A stretch of 64,000 nt of DNA, taken from positions 744,001 through 808,000 of the forward strand of contig JACKMA010000002.1 in the NCBI GenBank assembly GCA_024235635.1, written 5' to 3'. Below are positions 9,506 through 17,469 of this stretch, one piece after another. This DNA is from Zoogloeaceae bacterium. Its GTDB lineage: Bacteria; Pseudomonadota; Gammaproteobacteria; Burkholderiales; Rhodocyclaceae. Each line of letters starts with the position of its first letter. Within the stretch, counting starts at the first letter, position 1. The notes below the pieces were generated by a model. That model worked only from the letters and a program-made list of their open reading frames with translations, was not told where the DNA came from and did not search any database. Both the position numbers and the translations under genes were made by a program.

Positions 9506-10048
9506 TCAGGGCGGGCGGCGCAGCGCGTCCAGCCCCGTCCCCACCGTACGCCGCAGAAAATCGTCCAGCAAGACGCGCCTGCCCCGGCAGTCGACGAACG
9601 AGATCTGTCCGGTCGCCCCGTCGCGGGCGAACGCAGGATCATTCGGATCGACCCACTCGCGAATGCGGGTCACGCTCTGCCTGCAATAGTCGAACCGCTT
9701 GAAGGCGTGGTCCAGCTTCAGCAACAGATGCCCCGCCCGATCGAAGACGATCATTGCCGTCCCGGGCAGCCCGTCGTTCGACACCCCGATGAACAGTTGC
9801 TGCCGGTCGAGCGCGGCGAGATGCTGGAAAGCCACGTCGGCGTGTTCGGCGACCAGTTCGCCGTCATCGAATATCCGCAACGTGAATCTCGGATGGACCT
9901 GGTTGTGGCGGGCGTCGGTGGTCAGCACCACCTTGGTTCGGCCGAATTCATAGACCTTGTCGCTGCGCTCCGCCGGAAACATCCAGCTGTCGGCAAGGGC
10001 GACCGCACATGCCAACAGCAGCTGAACACCGACTGCGATCCGTTTCAT
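9506..10048 (-). CDS. Secreted protein of unknown function
   Basis: A 180-residue protein with a clear signal peptide (MKRIAVGVQLLLACAVALA, cleavage likely near residue 19-20), so periplasmic or exported. The mature part is beta-rich, with GRTKVVLTTDARHNQ and FLRRTVGTGLD near the end and two Cys residues that could pair. No catalytic motif is recognised. It lies 87 bp downstream of another exported-protein gene on the same strand and may be co-transcribed with it. Confidence 0.7.
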   Translation of the reverse strand: MKRIAVGVQLLLACAVALADSWMFPAERSDKVYEFGRTKVVLTTDARHNQVHPRFTLRIFDDGELVAEHADVAFQHLAALDRQQLFIGVSNDGLPGTAMIVFDRAGHLLLKLDHAFKRFDYCRQSVTRIREWVDPNDPAFARDGATGQISFVDCRGRRVLLDDFLRRTVGTGLDALRRPP

Positions 10049-10135
10049 CCCGCACCTCCGGGCCGGCGCGACCGGCCTTCCCGCGAGCCTGCTCGGACAG
10101 CCACGACAGCAAGCCGGCCGGCGCCCATGCGCGCT

Positions 10136-10879
10136 TCATCGATGCCCGCGCGGCTGCCGCAGCACCCGACCGCCGCGACGTTCGACCAGCCCAAGCCCGC
10201 ACTCGCCTTCACGGTGCCGCCGCGCCTGCCACCCCGTCGCGCACCGCCATGCAGCCCACCGGCCAATCCTCGGCATGAGCGAAGTATAGGTGCCGGGGCA
10301 AGCCGTGCTGCGACCGTCCTGGTCGCGCGGCGCCAACGTCAGCCAGAGCTGCGCATCGAACGGAACCAGCGTCTCTCCCGCGTCGCGGCGAGACGAATAA
10401 CGACTGGCCTTGCCGTACAAGACCTTTTCGAACGAAACGCCCGTGACCTCGTAGCGGCTGGCCGCGAACGGCTCGGCGAGGCGCACGAGCAACGCGGGGT
10501 CGCGAATGGCCGTTGTCGCGAGCGCGTCCCGCCGTCCGCGAGGCGTGGCCTTCACCTGCGCCGCCCAACCGGGCTGTCGAAGGGCGGCGTCGGCGAGATG
10601 TCGCGAGATCCATGGATACGCCACCGCGCGCCCCAGGGCCAGTGAAGTGAGCCGCGGCGCATCGGCCGCGCGATTTCGCAACCAGCCGCGAACGACCGCG
10701 CGATAGCCTTCCTCGCTGACTTCACAGGCTTCGAGGGCGTTGATGTGCGGGCGAAGGCGCCCGTAGGACCGGTCCGCAGGCTCCTCGACATAGGGTTCGC
10801 ACGCAAGGGCCGGAACGGATGCAAGCGATAGCAGGAACCAGCTCGCGATCTGGCGGAACATCCGCAGGATCTTCATCAT
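10136..10879 (-). CDS. Exported protein of unknown function, C-terminus probably frameshifted
   Basis: The product starts with a signal peptide (MMKILRMFRQIASWFLLSL, cleaved before CEPYVEEP; the Cys at +1 makes a lipoprotein thinkable, although the lipobox is poor). The mature part to about residue 195 looks like a normal globular protein. After the CPGTY segment near 10290 the frame becomes Arg/Gly-rich and unlikely. An adjacent frame gives LYFAHAEDWPVGCMAVRDG and stops at 10209, which fits a single missing base in the ACC codon run. The intact protein would then be shorter than the annotated frame. Two Cys in the good part suggest a periplasmic fold. The family is unknown. Confidence 0.6.
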   Translation of the reverse strand: MMKILRMFRQIASWFLLSLASVPALACEPYVEEPADRSYGRLRPHINALEACEVSEEGYRAVVRGWLRNRAADAPRLTSLALGRAVAYPWISRHLADAALRQPGWAAQVKATPRGRRDALATTAIRDPALLVRLAEPFAASRYEVTGVSFEKVLYGKASRYSSRRDAGETLVPFDAQLWLTLAPRDQDGRSTACPGTYTSLMPRIGRWAAWRCATGWQARRHREGECGLGLVERRGGRVLRQPRGHR

Positions 10880-11148
10880 CCGTTGCGCGCCAACAGCGGC
10901 TGTCATCGCACGTGGTCGCCGTGCGAAACGAATCCATGCGGCCGGCCACCTCGTGCGGCGCCAGGCGCTTCCGACGCGTCAAAAGCGAAAGTCGGGATCA
11001 TGCCCTGGCGGGAACAACCGTTGATCATGGCTCGCGACCGGCCCCGAAGTGTCGGCTTCGTCACGCGATGACGCTTGCCTGAAATACGGATTTCAAGCCT
11101 CCGATCGTCCGCAGGCACCGGCACGGCGACCGGTTGGCCATCCGGCAG

Positions 11149-11583
11149 CTACCCGACCAACGGCGCGGCATCCCATTTCTCCCGAACCCCCATCCAGTCA
11201 AGGACGAATAGCGTACCGCCGTCCTCATCGCGGTACTGCAGGGGGCCATGATTGATGAACAGGTACTCGCAAGGCTCGGGAAAACATGTCTTCTCGTGAA
11301 CGATGCCATTCGGCTCGTAGCCATAATCGCCGGCATGTGCCGTGACGCCGACGTTTTCATTGCCACCTCGAATCTCGATCCTACCCTTCAGGACAAAGTA
11401 CTCAGCAGCGCCAATGTGTTTGTGGGGCGGCACCGAGGAACCCGCCACGGCTCGAAACAACGCAACCCAGGTACCCGTGACCGGGCAAGTACGCAACAGC
11501 TTGAAGTGGTAGCCATCTCGCAGCACCTTCCACGGCACATCGTTCGACGCCACATGGAAATCCCCGTTCTCCGTCGAGGTCAT
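11149..11583 (-). CDS. Cupin-fold metal-binding protein (dihydroxyacetophenone/acetylacetone dioxygenase-like)
   Basis: A 144-residue single-domain cupin. The metal-binding motif 1 is visible as PPHKHIGAAEYFVLKG (two His plus Glu), followed by the glycine turn GDYGYEPNGIVHEKT carrying the second-motif His. The closest family by eye is the 2,4'-dihydroxyacetophenone dioxygenase/anti-sigma ChrR-type cupins; the substrate is unknown. The start at 11583 is supported by GGAGAAG and by the 4-bp ATGA overlap with the small membrane-protein gene upstream, which couples their translation. Confidence 0.85.
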   Translation of the reverse strand: MTSTENGDFHVASNDVPWKVLRDGYHFKLLRTCPVTGTWVALFRAVAGSSVPPHKHIGAAEYFVLKGRIEIRGGNENVGVTAHAGDYGYEPNGIVHEKTCFPEPCEYLFINHGPLQYRDEDGGTLFVLDWMGVREKWDAAPLVG

Positions 11584-11813
11584 GGTGTCTTCTCCAGTTT
11601 TCGCGAAACGGGTTGCCGCCGCTCTGCACAGATCCGACCGCCGATGCCGGCGGCCAGGAACAGCAGCGAATACAGCCAGGCCGGCCACCGGGCAAGCTCA
11701 CCGGCACACAGCAACAACACCAGCGGAACCAGCAGGTAGGCGGCGACCAGGCGGACCCATTGGCGAGCTGCGCCTTGTTGCGTCACCGCTTCGCTGGTCG
11801 GCTTCGCCGTCAT
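11580..11813 (-). CDS. Small membrane protein, resembles a truncated isoprenylcysteine-methyltransferase-like N-terminus
   Basis: A 77-residue protein with two hydrophobic helices (VRLVAAYLLVPLVLLLCAGE and the WLYSLLFLAAGIGGRI segment) and a basic C-terminus. These helices resemble the first membrane pair of bacterial isoprenylcysteine carboxyl methyltransferase-like proteins, which normally continue for another 120 or more residues with the catalytic part. Here the frame ends soon after GRICAERRQP. It is therefore either a truncated remnant or an independent small protein. The stop overlaps the cupin ATG, so it is probably still translated. Confidence 0.6.
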   Translation of the reverse strand: MTAKPTSEAVTQQGAARQWVRLVAAYLLVPLVLLLCAGELARWPAWLYSLLFLAAGIGGRICAERRQPVSRKLEKTP

Positions 11814-11915
11814 GTCGCTCCCCAGAAGCGAGTGGGTCCGAAAACCTGCCCGACGCCGAGGCCTGTTGGCGCTTCGCGTCTGGGCAGCGCAAGAACATCA
11901 CCACCGCCAATACGC

Positions 11916-12788
11916 CTATCGTCGTCTTGCCGCCTTGCCGGTCGCCTTCGCAACCATCGCCCCCCGGACGATCTTGCCGATACTGCCCGGATGCAGACCG
12001 AAATGCTCCGCGATCTCCCGGTAGCTGTAGGCGCCGGTGCCGTGCGCGGCGACGATCGCGTCGTCACGCGCCGCGTGCTGCGCCTCGATCTCGGCCAGCG
12101 GCGCCGCAGGCGCCCGCCGCTGGATCTTCGGGACGCCGATCGCCTCCATGTCGTCGCCGGCCTGTGCCTGCATTCGCCGGATAAAGTCTTCACCACCCAG
12201 GTAGATCTGCTGGCGCAGGTCCTGCCACGGGCTCGGCTGGCCAACGCCCTCGGCGACGAAGCCGACATAGCGCTCTCTGGCCAGGCCCTTGCGCCGCGCG
12301 AACATCGACAGCAGCGCCTCGGTCGTCAGAAACCCTGGCGCACCCGTGATGCCGGCGGTGGCGCCATAGCTGCTCCACGGCCAGTCGCCCACGGCACCGA
12401 CCATGTCGGCGCGGACAGGGTTGAGCACCACGTAGCGCGACAGCTTGAGCAGATAGGCATCCCGGTCCACCAGGATCGCCTTGAAGCGCCCCTGGAACAG
12501 ATGTCCGCTGCGGCCATGGCGCCGGTTCGAGGCCTGCGTGAACATCCCGTTCAGCTGGCGCATGCCCTTCGACAGGTTCCCGTCCAGCGTCTCGACCACC
12601 AGATGGTAGTGGTTCTCCATCAGGCAGTAGGCATGGCACAGCCAGTTGAAACGCTCGACCACCTCGGCAAGCACCGCCAGGAATTTCTCGCGATCGTCGT
12701 CGTCTTCGAAGATCTTCTCGCGGCGGTCGCCGCGCGAGGTGACGTGGTAGACGGCGTTTGGGAATTCGATTCGGAGGGGTCGGGCCAT
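11916..12788 (-). CDS. REP-associated tyrosine transposase (RAYT, Y1/HUH type)
   Basis: A 290-residue Y1-type transposase beginning MARPLRIEFPNAVYHVTSRG. The HUH motif is present as ENHYHLVVET, followed by GHLFQGRFKAILVDRDAYLL and YVVLNPVRA, all diagnostic for the RAYT/TnpA_REP family that acts on single-stranded palindromic REP sequences. The C-terminal third carries a helix-turn-helix-like segment (YSYREIAEHFGLHPGSIGKIV). The start is the ATG at 12788; an upstream extension is possible but less likely. A GAGACCTGACCCCC motif sits 39 bp before the start codon and recurs elsewhere in this region. The gene looks intact. Confidence 0.93.
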   Translation of the reverse strand: MARPLRIEFPNAVYHVTSRGDRREKIFEDDDDREKFLAVLAEVVERFNWLCHAYCLMENHYHLVVETLDGNLSKGMRQLNGMFTQASNRRHGRSGHLFQGRFKAILVDRDAYLLKLSRYVVLNPVRADMVGAVGDWPWSSYGATAGITGAPGFLTTEALLSMFARRKGLARERYVGFVAEGVGQPSPWQDLRQQIYLGGEDFIRRMQAQAGDDMEAIGVPKIQRRAPAAPLAEIEAQHAARDDAIVAAHGTGAYSYREIAEHFGLHPGSIGKIVRGAMVAKATGKAARRR

Positions 12789-12826
12789 GAGTGCAGGGTA
12801 GAACAAGTTGAAGGGAGACTCAAGGA

Positions 12827-12840
12827 GAGACCTGACCCCC
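12827..12840 (-). repeat. REP-like motif copy 1 upstream of the intact RAYT
   Basis: GAGACCTGACCCCC as read on the plus strand, 39 bp before the RAYT start. The same 14-mer lies at 14453-14466 at nearly the same distance from the degenerate RAYT, and the 13-bp core recurs inverted at 17781-17793. It is probably part of the recognition sequence of this transposase family. Confidence 0.6.
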
Positions 12841-12880
12841 TTCATTCCATTCTTTGCGGGACGCCTACGCCGGAAACGCC

Positions 12881-13807
12881 TCAGTCCTTCAGGCAGTAGA
12901 GCAGCGCGACGTTCTTCGGCCGCGTTTCGTCGCCTACCTTGGCCGACCGGACAAACTTCGTCTCGTTGATCGTATTGCCCAGCGCACCGGCATCATAGCC
13001 GTGCGGTGCACCGACCTGCGGCTGGTGCCCGGCCGTCTTGGCACCCGCGATCTCATGGACGTGGTCCTGCAGCGCGTCGTCCTCCAGGCTGCCCGGCTTG
13101 CGCCGCCGATCCGCTTCCACCCCGGGATCGATGCCACGCACGAAGCGGCCGAAGGCCGGCGCGTAGGCGGACCACCCGCCCGGGCATCGCTCCGCTTCGA
13201 ATGCCAGCACGGCGCCCGGCGGCGTCGCCATCGCCGGCGGCGACGGACGCGCCAGCAGGATGCCGACCCCTCCGAGCGATGCCAGCGACGTCGCCGCAAG
13301 GGCCAGCAGCGGAATCTTCAGCCGCTGCACGCGGCCGAGTTCGCCGGCAAGCGTCGCCGTTTCGCCCTCCAGCTGCGCCAAGCGCTCCTTCAGCGCGTCG
13401 ACGCCCTTGTGCGACGGCACCAGGCGTTCGATCGCTTCGAGCAGCTTCTGGCTGAAGCCGGCAGGCGTGTCCGGCGACCAGGACGACAAGTCCGCGATCT
13501 GCGTCGTCGCGATGCCGAAGCCGGGAGGCGGCAGCGCCCCGTCGATCGACGCCTGGATCAGCTTCTTCGATTTGAGGCCGATCGCCGCCTCGTCGGTGAC
13601 CCAGGTACTGTCCACCGACGCCTTCGACCACAGCACGACGACGGCATGAGCCGATTCGATCTCCTCGACGATGCGTTGCGGAAAGCGGTCCGCCGGCAAC
13701 AGCTCGACATCCCACCAGACCGCCAGGCCCCGCTTCTGCAGGATGCCGGCCAGCGCCTCGGCGTATTCCCGGTCGCTTCTCGAATAGCTGATGAAAACGT
13801 CTGCCAC
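12881..13807 (-). CDS. TIR-domain protein with transmembrane helix and tail-collar-like C-terminus
   Basis: A 308-residue protein from a GTG at 13807 (GGGAGGCGG in front decides the start). Residues 1-130 are a TIR_2 domain with the patterns FISYSRSD, WWDVELLPADRF, VVVLWSKAS and WVTDEA. A short coiled-coil stretch follows (137-160), then one hydrophobic helix (about 165-186). The C-terminal domain (199-308) contains CPGGWSAYAPAFGRFVRG, an H-x-H segment and the end RPKNVALLYCLKD, typical of phage tail-collar/tail-fibre-like domains. Bacterial TIR domains are often NAD-consuming immune effectors; here the TIR would face the cytoplasm and the collar the periplasm or outside. It is flanked by RAYT copies. 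Its function is inferred only. Confidence 0.85.
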   Translation of the reverse strand: MADVFISYSRSDREYAEALAGILQKRGLAVWWDVELLPADRFPQRIVEEIESAHAVVVLWSKASVDSTWVTDEAAIGLKSKKLIQASIDGALPPPGFGIATTQIADLSSWSPDTPAGFSQKLLEAIERLVPSHKGVDALKERLAQLEGETATLAGELGRVQRLKIPLLALAATSLASLGGVGILLARPSPPAMATPPGAVLAFEAERCPGGWSAYAPAFGRFVRGIDPGVEADRRRKPGSLEDDALQDHVHEIAGAKTAGHQPQVGAPHGYDAGALGNTINETKFVRSAKVGDETRPKNVALLYCLKD

Positions 13808-13999
13808 GGACCGCCTCCCGAATGTCGCTCGCTTGTTCTTGTCAGGGCCCCGGCGCAGGACGGGGCCGGCAAGAGCCTCGGCATGCGTCCACGCGCCCGG
13901 CATCGGAGCCCGCGCTCGCCGCATTCTGCCAGACGCATGAAAGCGACGGCACCGACGCCCTGCGCATCCCACGGGCAGGAGACAACAGGATCAAGTCTC

Positions 14000-14412
14000 C
14001 GTAGCTGCTCCGCGGCCAGTCGCCCACGGCACCGACCGCGCCGGCTCGCACCGGATTGAGCACCACGTAGCGCGACCGTCCGAGCAGAAAGGCATCCCGG
14101 TCCACCAGGATTGCCTTGAAGCGCCCCTGGAACAGATGGCCGCTGCGGCCATGGCGCCGGTTCGAAGCCTGGGTGAAGATGCCGTTCAACCGGCGCATGC
14201 CCTTCGACAGGCTGCCGTCCAGCGTCTCGACCACCAGATGGTAATGGTTGTCCATCAGTCAGCAGGCGTGGCACAGCCAGTTGAGGCGCTCGACCACCTC
14301 CGCCAGGAAGGTCTTGCGATCATCGTTGTCATCGAAGACCTTCTCGCGGCGGTCGCCGTGGGACATTACGTGGTAGACCGCACCAGGGAATTCGATGCGG
14401 AGGGGTCGCGCA
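14000..14412 (-). pseudogene. Degenerate second RAYT copy
   Basis: The stretch is closely related to the N-terminal half of the intact RAYT at 11916-12788. Recognisable pieces are RPLRIEFPGAVYHV, DNHYHLVVETLDG, GHLFQGRFKAILVDRDAFLL and YVVLNPVRAG. It is broken in three ways. The start region has lost one base (ATGCGCGACC against ATGGCCCGACC), a Cys codon has become TGA at 14259-14261 just before the HUH motif, and similarity stops after SSYG near 14000 so the last 120 or more residues are missing. It lies upstream of the TIR gene in the same orientation as the intact copy, forming a direct repeat around that gene. Confidence 0.85.
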
Positions 14413-14452
14413 TGTGCTGAACGATAGATGAAGGCAAGGGTGGATACAAGGC

Positions 14453-14466
14453 GAGACCTGACCCCC
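14453..14466 (-). repeat. REP-like motif copy 2
   Basis: GAGACCTGACCCCC on the plus strand, identical to copy 1 and 41 bp from the former start of the degenerate RAYT, so the spacing to the gene is conserved. Confidence 0.6.
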
Positions 14467-14576
14467 ATGACCCACGTGAAGTTCTCAGGCACGTCGCCCT
14501 GGCGGAGCCCCCCTGCGTCAGAATGGTTGTCGCCTCGATAGAATCGGAAATGCGGGGGCGATAGCGGAAGGACGAA

Positions 14577-14897
14577 GTGGCCAGGTACGGACAAGCATTC
14601 AAGGACAAAGCGGTAGCGAGGTTGTTGCCGCCCGAAAGCGCATCGGTGCAGACGGTTTCGCAGGAACTGAGCATTTCGGTTGCGACGTTAGAGCGGTGGC
14701 GCGCGGATGCGCTGTCCAGGCCCGCTCGCGAGCGGGCCTGGACAGCGCGGGCCCGATTCGAAGCGGTGCTGGCGACCGCTGCGATGGATGAGGCGAGCAA
14801 GAGCGCTTGGTGTCGCGAGCAAGGGGTGTATCCCCAGGAACTTGAACAGTGGCGTTCGGCGGCCACACAGGCGCTGGCAGACCCCGAGTGTTGCTAG
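14577..14897 (+). pseudogene. Truncated IS3-type transposase orfA
   Basis: A GTG-started frame (GGAAGGA upstream) gives ARYGQAFKDKAVARLLPPES, a helix-turn-helix region (VSQELSISVATLERWRADAL) and AMDEASKSAWCREQGVYPQE. These match the N-terminal half of IS3-family OrfA proteins. The frame is cut at 14889 by the left end of the IS21 element, which supplies the last codons and the stop. No continuation of orfA or orfB is found on the far side of the IS21 element, so the rest has been lost. It contains a 40-bp perfect palindrome. Confidence 0.7.
14709..14748. repeat. Perfect 40-bp palindrome inside the truncated orfA
   Basis: The left arm GCGCTGTCCAGGCCCGCTCG is followed without a spacer by its exact reverse complement. 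It lies in frame and encodes LSRPARERAW. The unpaired flanks are T at 14708 and G at 14749, so the symmetry ends exactly there. Confidence 0.9.
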
Positions 14898-14899
14898 GC

Positions 14900-14948
14900 G
14901 CCGAAAATTGACCAGTTTTGGGTGGTGATTTGCGCTGAAAATTGACCA
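14900..14948 (+). repeat. Left multiple-terminal repeats of the IS21 element
   Basis: Two direct copies, GCCGAAAATTGACCA (14900-14914) and GCTGAAAATTGACCA (14934-14948), are probable IstA binding sites. Confidence 0.75.
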
Positions 14949-15002
14949 GGGTGATTCACTCGTCTGCTCATCTTTTGAGCAGGCATATCGAGGATGATCA
15001 CC

Positions 15003-16495
15003 ATGAACATGCTGGGCAAGATTCGGCGCCTGAAGCTTCGCGACGGGCTGTCGATCTGCGAGATCTGCCGTCGCACTGGATTGGCCAGGAACACCGTCAG
15101 GCGTTGGCTGAACAGCGCGGAGGGCACGGAGCCGAAGTACCGCAGGAAGCCACAGCCGACGGTGCTGGCGCCGTTCGAAGCGCGGCTTCGTCAATGGCTC
15201 GAAGCCGATGCCCGCCGTCCCCGGCGGGAGCGACGTACCGCCCTGGCGTTGCACGCTGAGTTGAAGACGCTGGGTTTCAACGGCAGCTACACCCGGGTCG
15301 CCGAGTTCGTCCGACGCTGGCGAGCCGAGGGCGGCAAGCCGGCAAAGAGCGCGTTCGTGCCGCTCGCCTTCGAGTTCGGCGAAGCCTTCCAGTTCGACTG
15401 GAGCGAGGAGACGCTGGTAATCGGCGGCTTCCACCGCAGGTCATGCTCGCCCACACCAAGCTGTGTGCGAGCCGCGCGTTCCACCTGTCCGCCTACCCGA
15501 CGCAGAGCCACGAGATGTTGTTCGATGCCCATACGCGCGCCTTCCGGGCCTTCGGCGGCATCGCCCGGCGCGGCATCTACGACAACATGCGCACCGCCGT
15601 CGACAAGGTCGGCGTCGGCAAGCGTCGGATCAGTGAACACCCGCTTCGCCGCGATGGCGGCCCATTATCTGTTCGACCCGGAGTTCTGCAACGTCGCGTC
15701 GGGCTGGGAGAAGGGGATCGTCGAGAAGAACGTTCAGGACAGCCGTCGCCGTGTCTGGCAGGACGCCCCCAACAGCGCATCGGCAGCTTCGCGGAGTTGA
15801 ACGTCTGGCTCGACCAGCGCTGCCGGACGCTGTGGTCCGAGCTGCGCTATCCGGGCGCGGAGCACCTGACGGTGGCCGACGCCCTGACCATCGAGCGCGA
15901 CGCCTTGTTACCGATGCTGCCGGCCTTCGACGGCTACGTCGAGGCGATCACGCCGGTGTCGAGCACCTGCCTGGTCGGCGTCGAGCGCAACAAGTACTCG
16001 GTGCCGAGCCGCTTCGCCAACGGCAAGCTGAGCATCCACATCTATCCCGACCGGATCGAGGCCCACGACGACGAAGGACTGGTGGCCAGGCACGAGCGCA
16101 GTTTCGAGCGCGGCGAAGTCTGCTACGACTGGCGCCACTACATCGACCTGGTCGAGCGCAAACCCGGCGCCTTGCGAAACGGTGCGCCGTTCGCCGACAT
16201 GCCCGAGGCGCTGCAGCGCCTGCGCAGCTTGCTGGTGCGCCGCCCGGGCGGCGACCGGCTGATGGCCGACGTACTCGCCTGCGTGCCACGCCACGGCCTC
16301 GAAGCGGTGCTGGTCGCCGTCGAACTGATCCTCGATGCCGGCCGTGTCAGTGCCGAGCACGTGCGCAACGTGCTCTCCCGGCTGGGCGAGGCGGCTTCGC
16401 CGTCCAGGGTCGAAACGAAGCTCGCCCTCGACGAGGAACCCCTGGCCGACACGGCCCGCTACGACCGGCTGAACGCGGAGACCGAGCATGACTGA
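15003..16495 (+). pseudogene. istA: istA transposase with three frameshifts
   Basis: The DDE transposase of the IS21 element. The start MNMLGKIRRLKLRDGLSI at 15003 fits GAGGA 8 bp upstream, and the N-terminal HTH (LARNTVRRWL) is present. The frame then breaks near 15436 (after GGFHRR; one base missing before VMLAHTKLCAS). It breaks again near 15632 (after VGVGKRR; shift back to VNTRFAAMAAHYLF) and near 15765 (a C missing in the C-run before QQRIGSFAELNVWLD). The rest runs normally to 16495 and overlaps istB by 8 bp. The pieces together cover a full-length IstA of about 500 residues. No full-length protein can be made unless these are sequencing errors; two shifts sit in or beside short homopolymers. 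Confidence 0.88.
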
Positions 16496-17306
16496 GATCG
16501 TCTCCCAACTGAAATCGCTGCGCCTGCACGGCATGGCGCAGCGCTACGAGGAACTGATGGCCCAAGGTGGCGTCGGTCTGCAGAGCGCGGCCCGGGTGAT
16601 CGAGTGCCTGCTCGAATCGGAAGTCACCGACCGGCACGTGCGTTCGATCCGCTACCAGATGAGCGCCGCCCGCTTCCCGGTTCACCGGGATCTCGGCGGC
16701 TTCGACTTCGGCCAATCACGGGTCGATGAGAAGCTCATCCGCGAACTTGCCAGCGCCCAGTTCATCGACGCGGCGGCCAACGTCGTCTTCGTCGGCGGCA
16801 CTGGATCGGGGAAAACGCACCTCGCGACCGCCTTGGGCGTCGACGCCATCACCCGCCACGGCAAGCGGGTTCGCTTCCATTCGACCGTCGATCTGGTCAA
16901 CCAGCTCGAACTCGAGAAGGCGGCCGGCAAGCATGGACGGATCGCCGAGCGGCTGATGCACGTCGACCTGGTCGTGCTCGACGAACTGGGCTATCTGCCG
17001 TTCAGCCAGGCCGGCGGGGCCTTGCTCTTCCACCTGCTCTCGAAGCTCTACGAGCGCACCAGCGTGGCCATTACGACGAATCTCAGCTTCGCCGAATGGC
17101 CCGCCGTGTTCGGCGACGCCAAGATGACCACGGCGCTGCTCGACCGGCTCACGCACCACTGCCACATCGTCGAGACAGGCAACGAGTCGTTCCGTTACCG
17201 GCAGAGCAGCCAGACGGCGAAGGCAAGGGTGAAGGCGAGGGAGCAAAGTAGAAAATCTGGGGCCTCGGCGACCGCACCCACGACCACAGAAGCCGCACCC
17301 TTCTGA
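16488..17306 (+). CDS. istB: IstB ATPase of the IS21 element
   Basis: A 272-residue AAA+ helper ATPase. Walker A is GGTGSGKTHLATALG (about residue 103) and Walker B is LVVLDELGYLPFS. IstB binds DNA and activates IstA for target capture. Its start overlaps the istA end by 8 bp (ATGACTGA-type coupling). The C-terminal 30 residues are low-complexity (Lys/Ala/Ser/Thr), slightly longer than usual for IstB. The frame is intact although its partner istA is broken. Confidence 0.93.
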   Translation: MTEIVSQLKSLRLHGMAQRYEELMAQGGVGLQSAARVIECLLESEVTDRHVRSIRYQMSAARFPVHRDLGGFDFGQSRVDEKLIRELASAQFIDAAANVVFVGGTGSGKTHLATALGVDAITRHGKRVRFHSTVDLVNQLELEKAAGKHGRIAERLMHVDLVVLDELGYLPFSQAGGALLFHLLSKLYERTSVAITTNLSFAEWPAVFGDAKMTTALLDRLTHHCHIVETGNESFRYRQSSQTAKARVKAREQSRKSGASATAPTTTEAAPF

Positions 17307-17314
17307 TCGGCGCC

Positions 17315-17364
17315 GCGCGCGGGAAGCGGCTTCGGGCTACGCCCTTCGCCGCTTCCCCGCGCGC
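17315..17364 (+). terminator. Strong hairpin behind istB
   Basis: Arms GCGCGCGGGAAGCGGC and GCCGCTTCCCCGCGCGC pair over 16 bp with one bulged C, and the loop contains a further GGGC/GCCC stem. It starts 8 bp after the istB stop and probably ends the transposase transcript or insulates the element. Confidence 0.55.
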
Positions 17365-17419
17365 ACCTCCTTCGCTAAACTTATCCACAGCCGCTCAATG
17401 ACACGCGGCTATCGGCCCC

Positions 17420-17458
17420 TGGTCAAAATTCAACGCAAACAGGTGGTCAAGTTTCGGC
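17420..17458 (-). repeat. Right multiple-terminal repeats of the IS21 element
   Basis: Inverted partners of the left repeats, TGGTCAAAATTCAACGC (17420-17436) and TGGTCAAGTTTCGGC (17444-17458). Together with the left pair they define the orientation and extent of the element. Confidence 0.7.
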
Positions 17459-17469
17459 GCCAACGGACA

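Larger units (their letters stand above)
14889..17469 (+). mobile_element. IS21-family insertion sequence, 2.58 kb, with broken istA
   Basis: The element carries istA and istB in the typical overlapping order. Both ends start TGT and share GGCGCCGAAA-TTGACC (left 14897-14912, right as reverse complement), with a second internal GAAAATTGACCA-like repeat on each side, as is usual for IS21 ends. It interrupts the IS3-type orfA on the left and a hypothetical gene on the right. The flanking bases (CCGAG left, GTGAA right) show no target duplication, which suggests a deletion or rearrangement next to the element after insertion. istA has three frameshifts, so the copy should be unable to move unless helped in trans. 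Confidence 0.88.

Noticed and set aside
12881..13807. A prophage or tail-fibre locus
   Set aside because: Only the C-terminal domain of one gene is collar-like; no other phage gene, integrase or attachment site was found nearby.
14889..17469. A target-site duplication around the IS21 element
   Set aside because: The bases next to the two TGT ends (CCGAG and GTGAA) do not match over 4-8 bp, so none is claimed.
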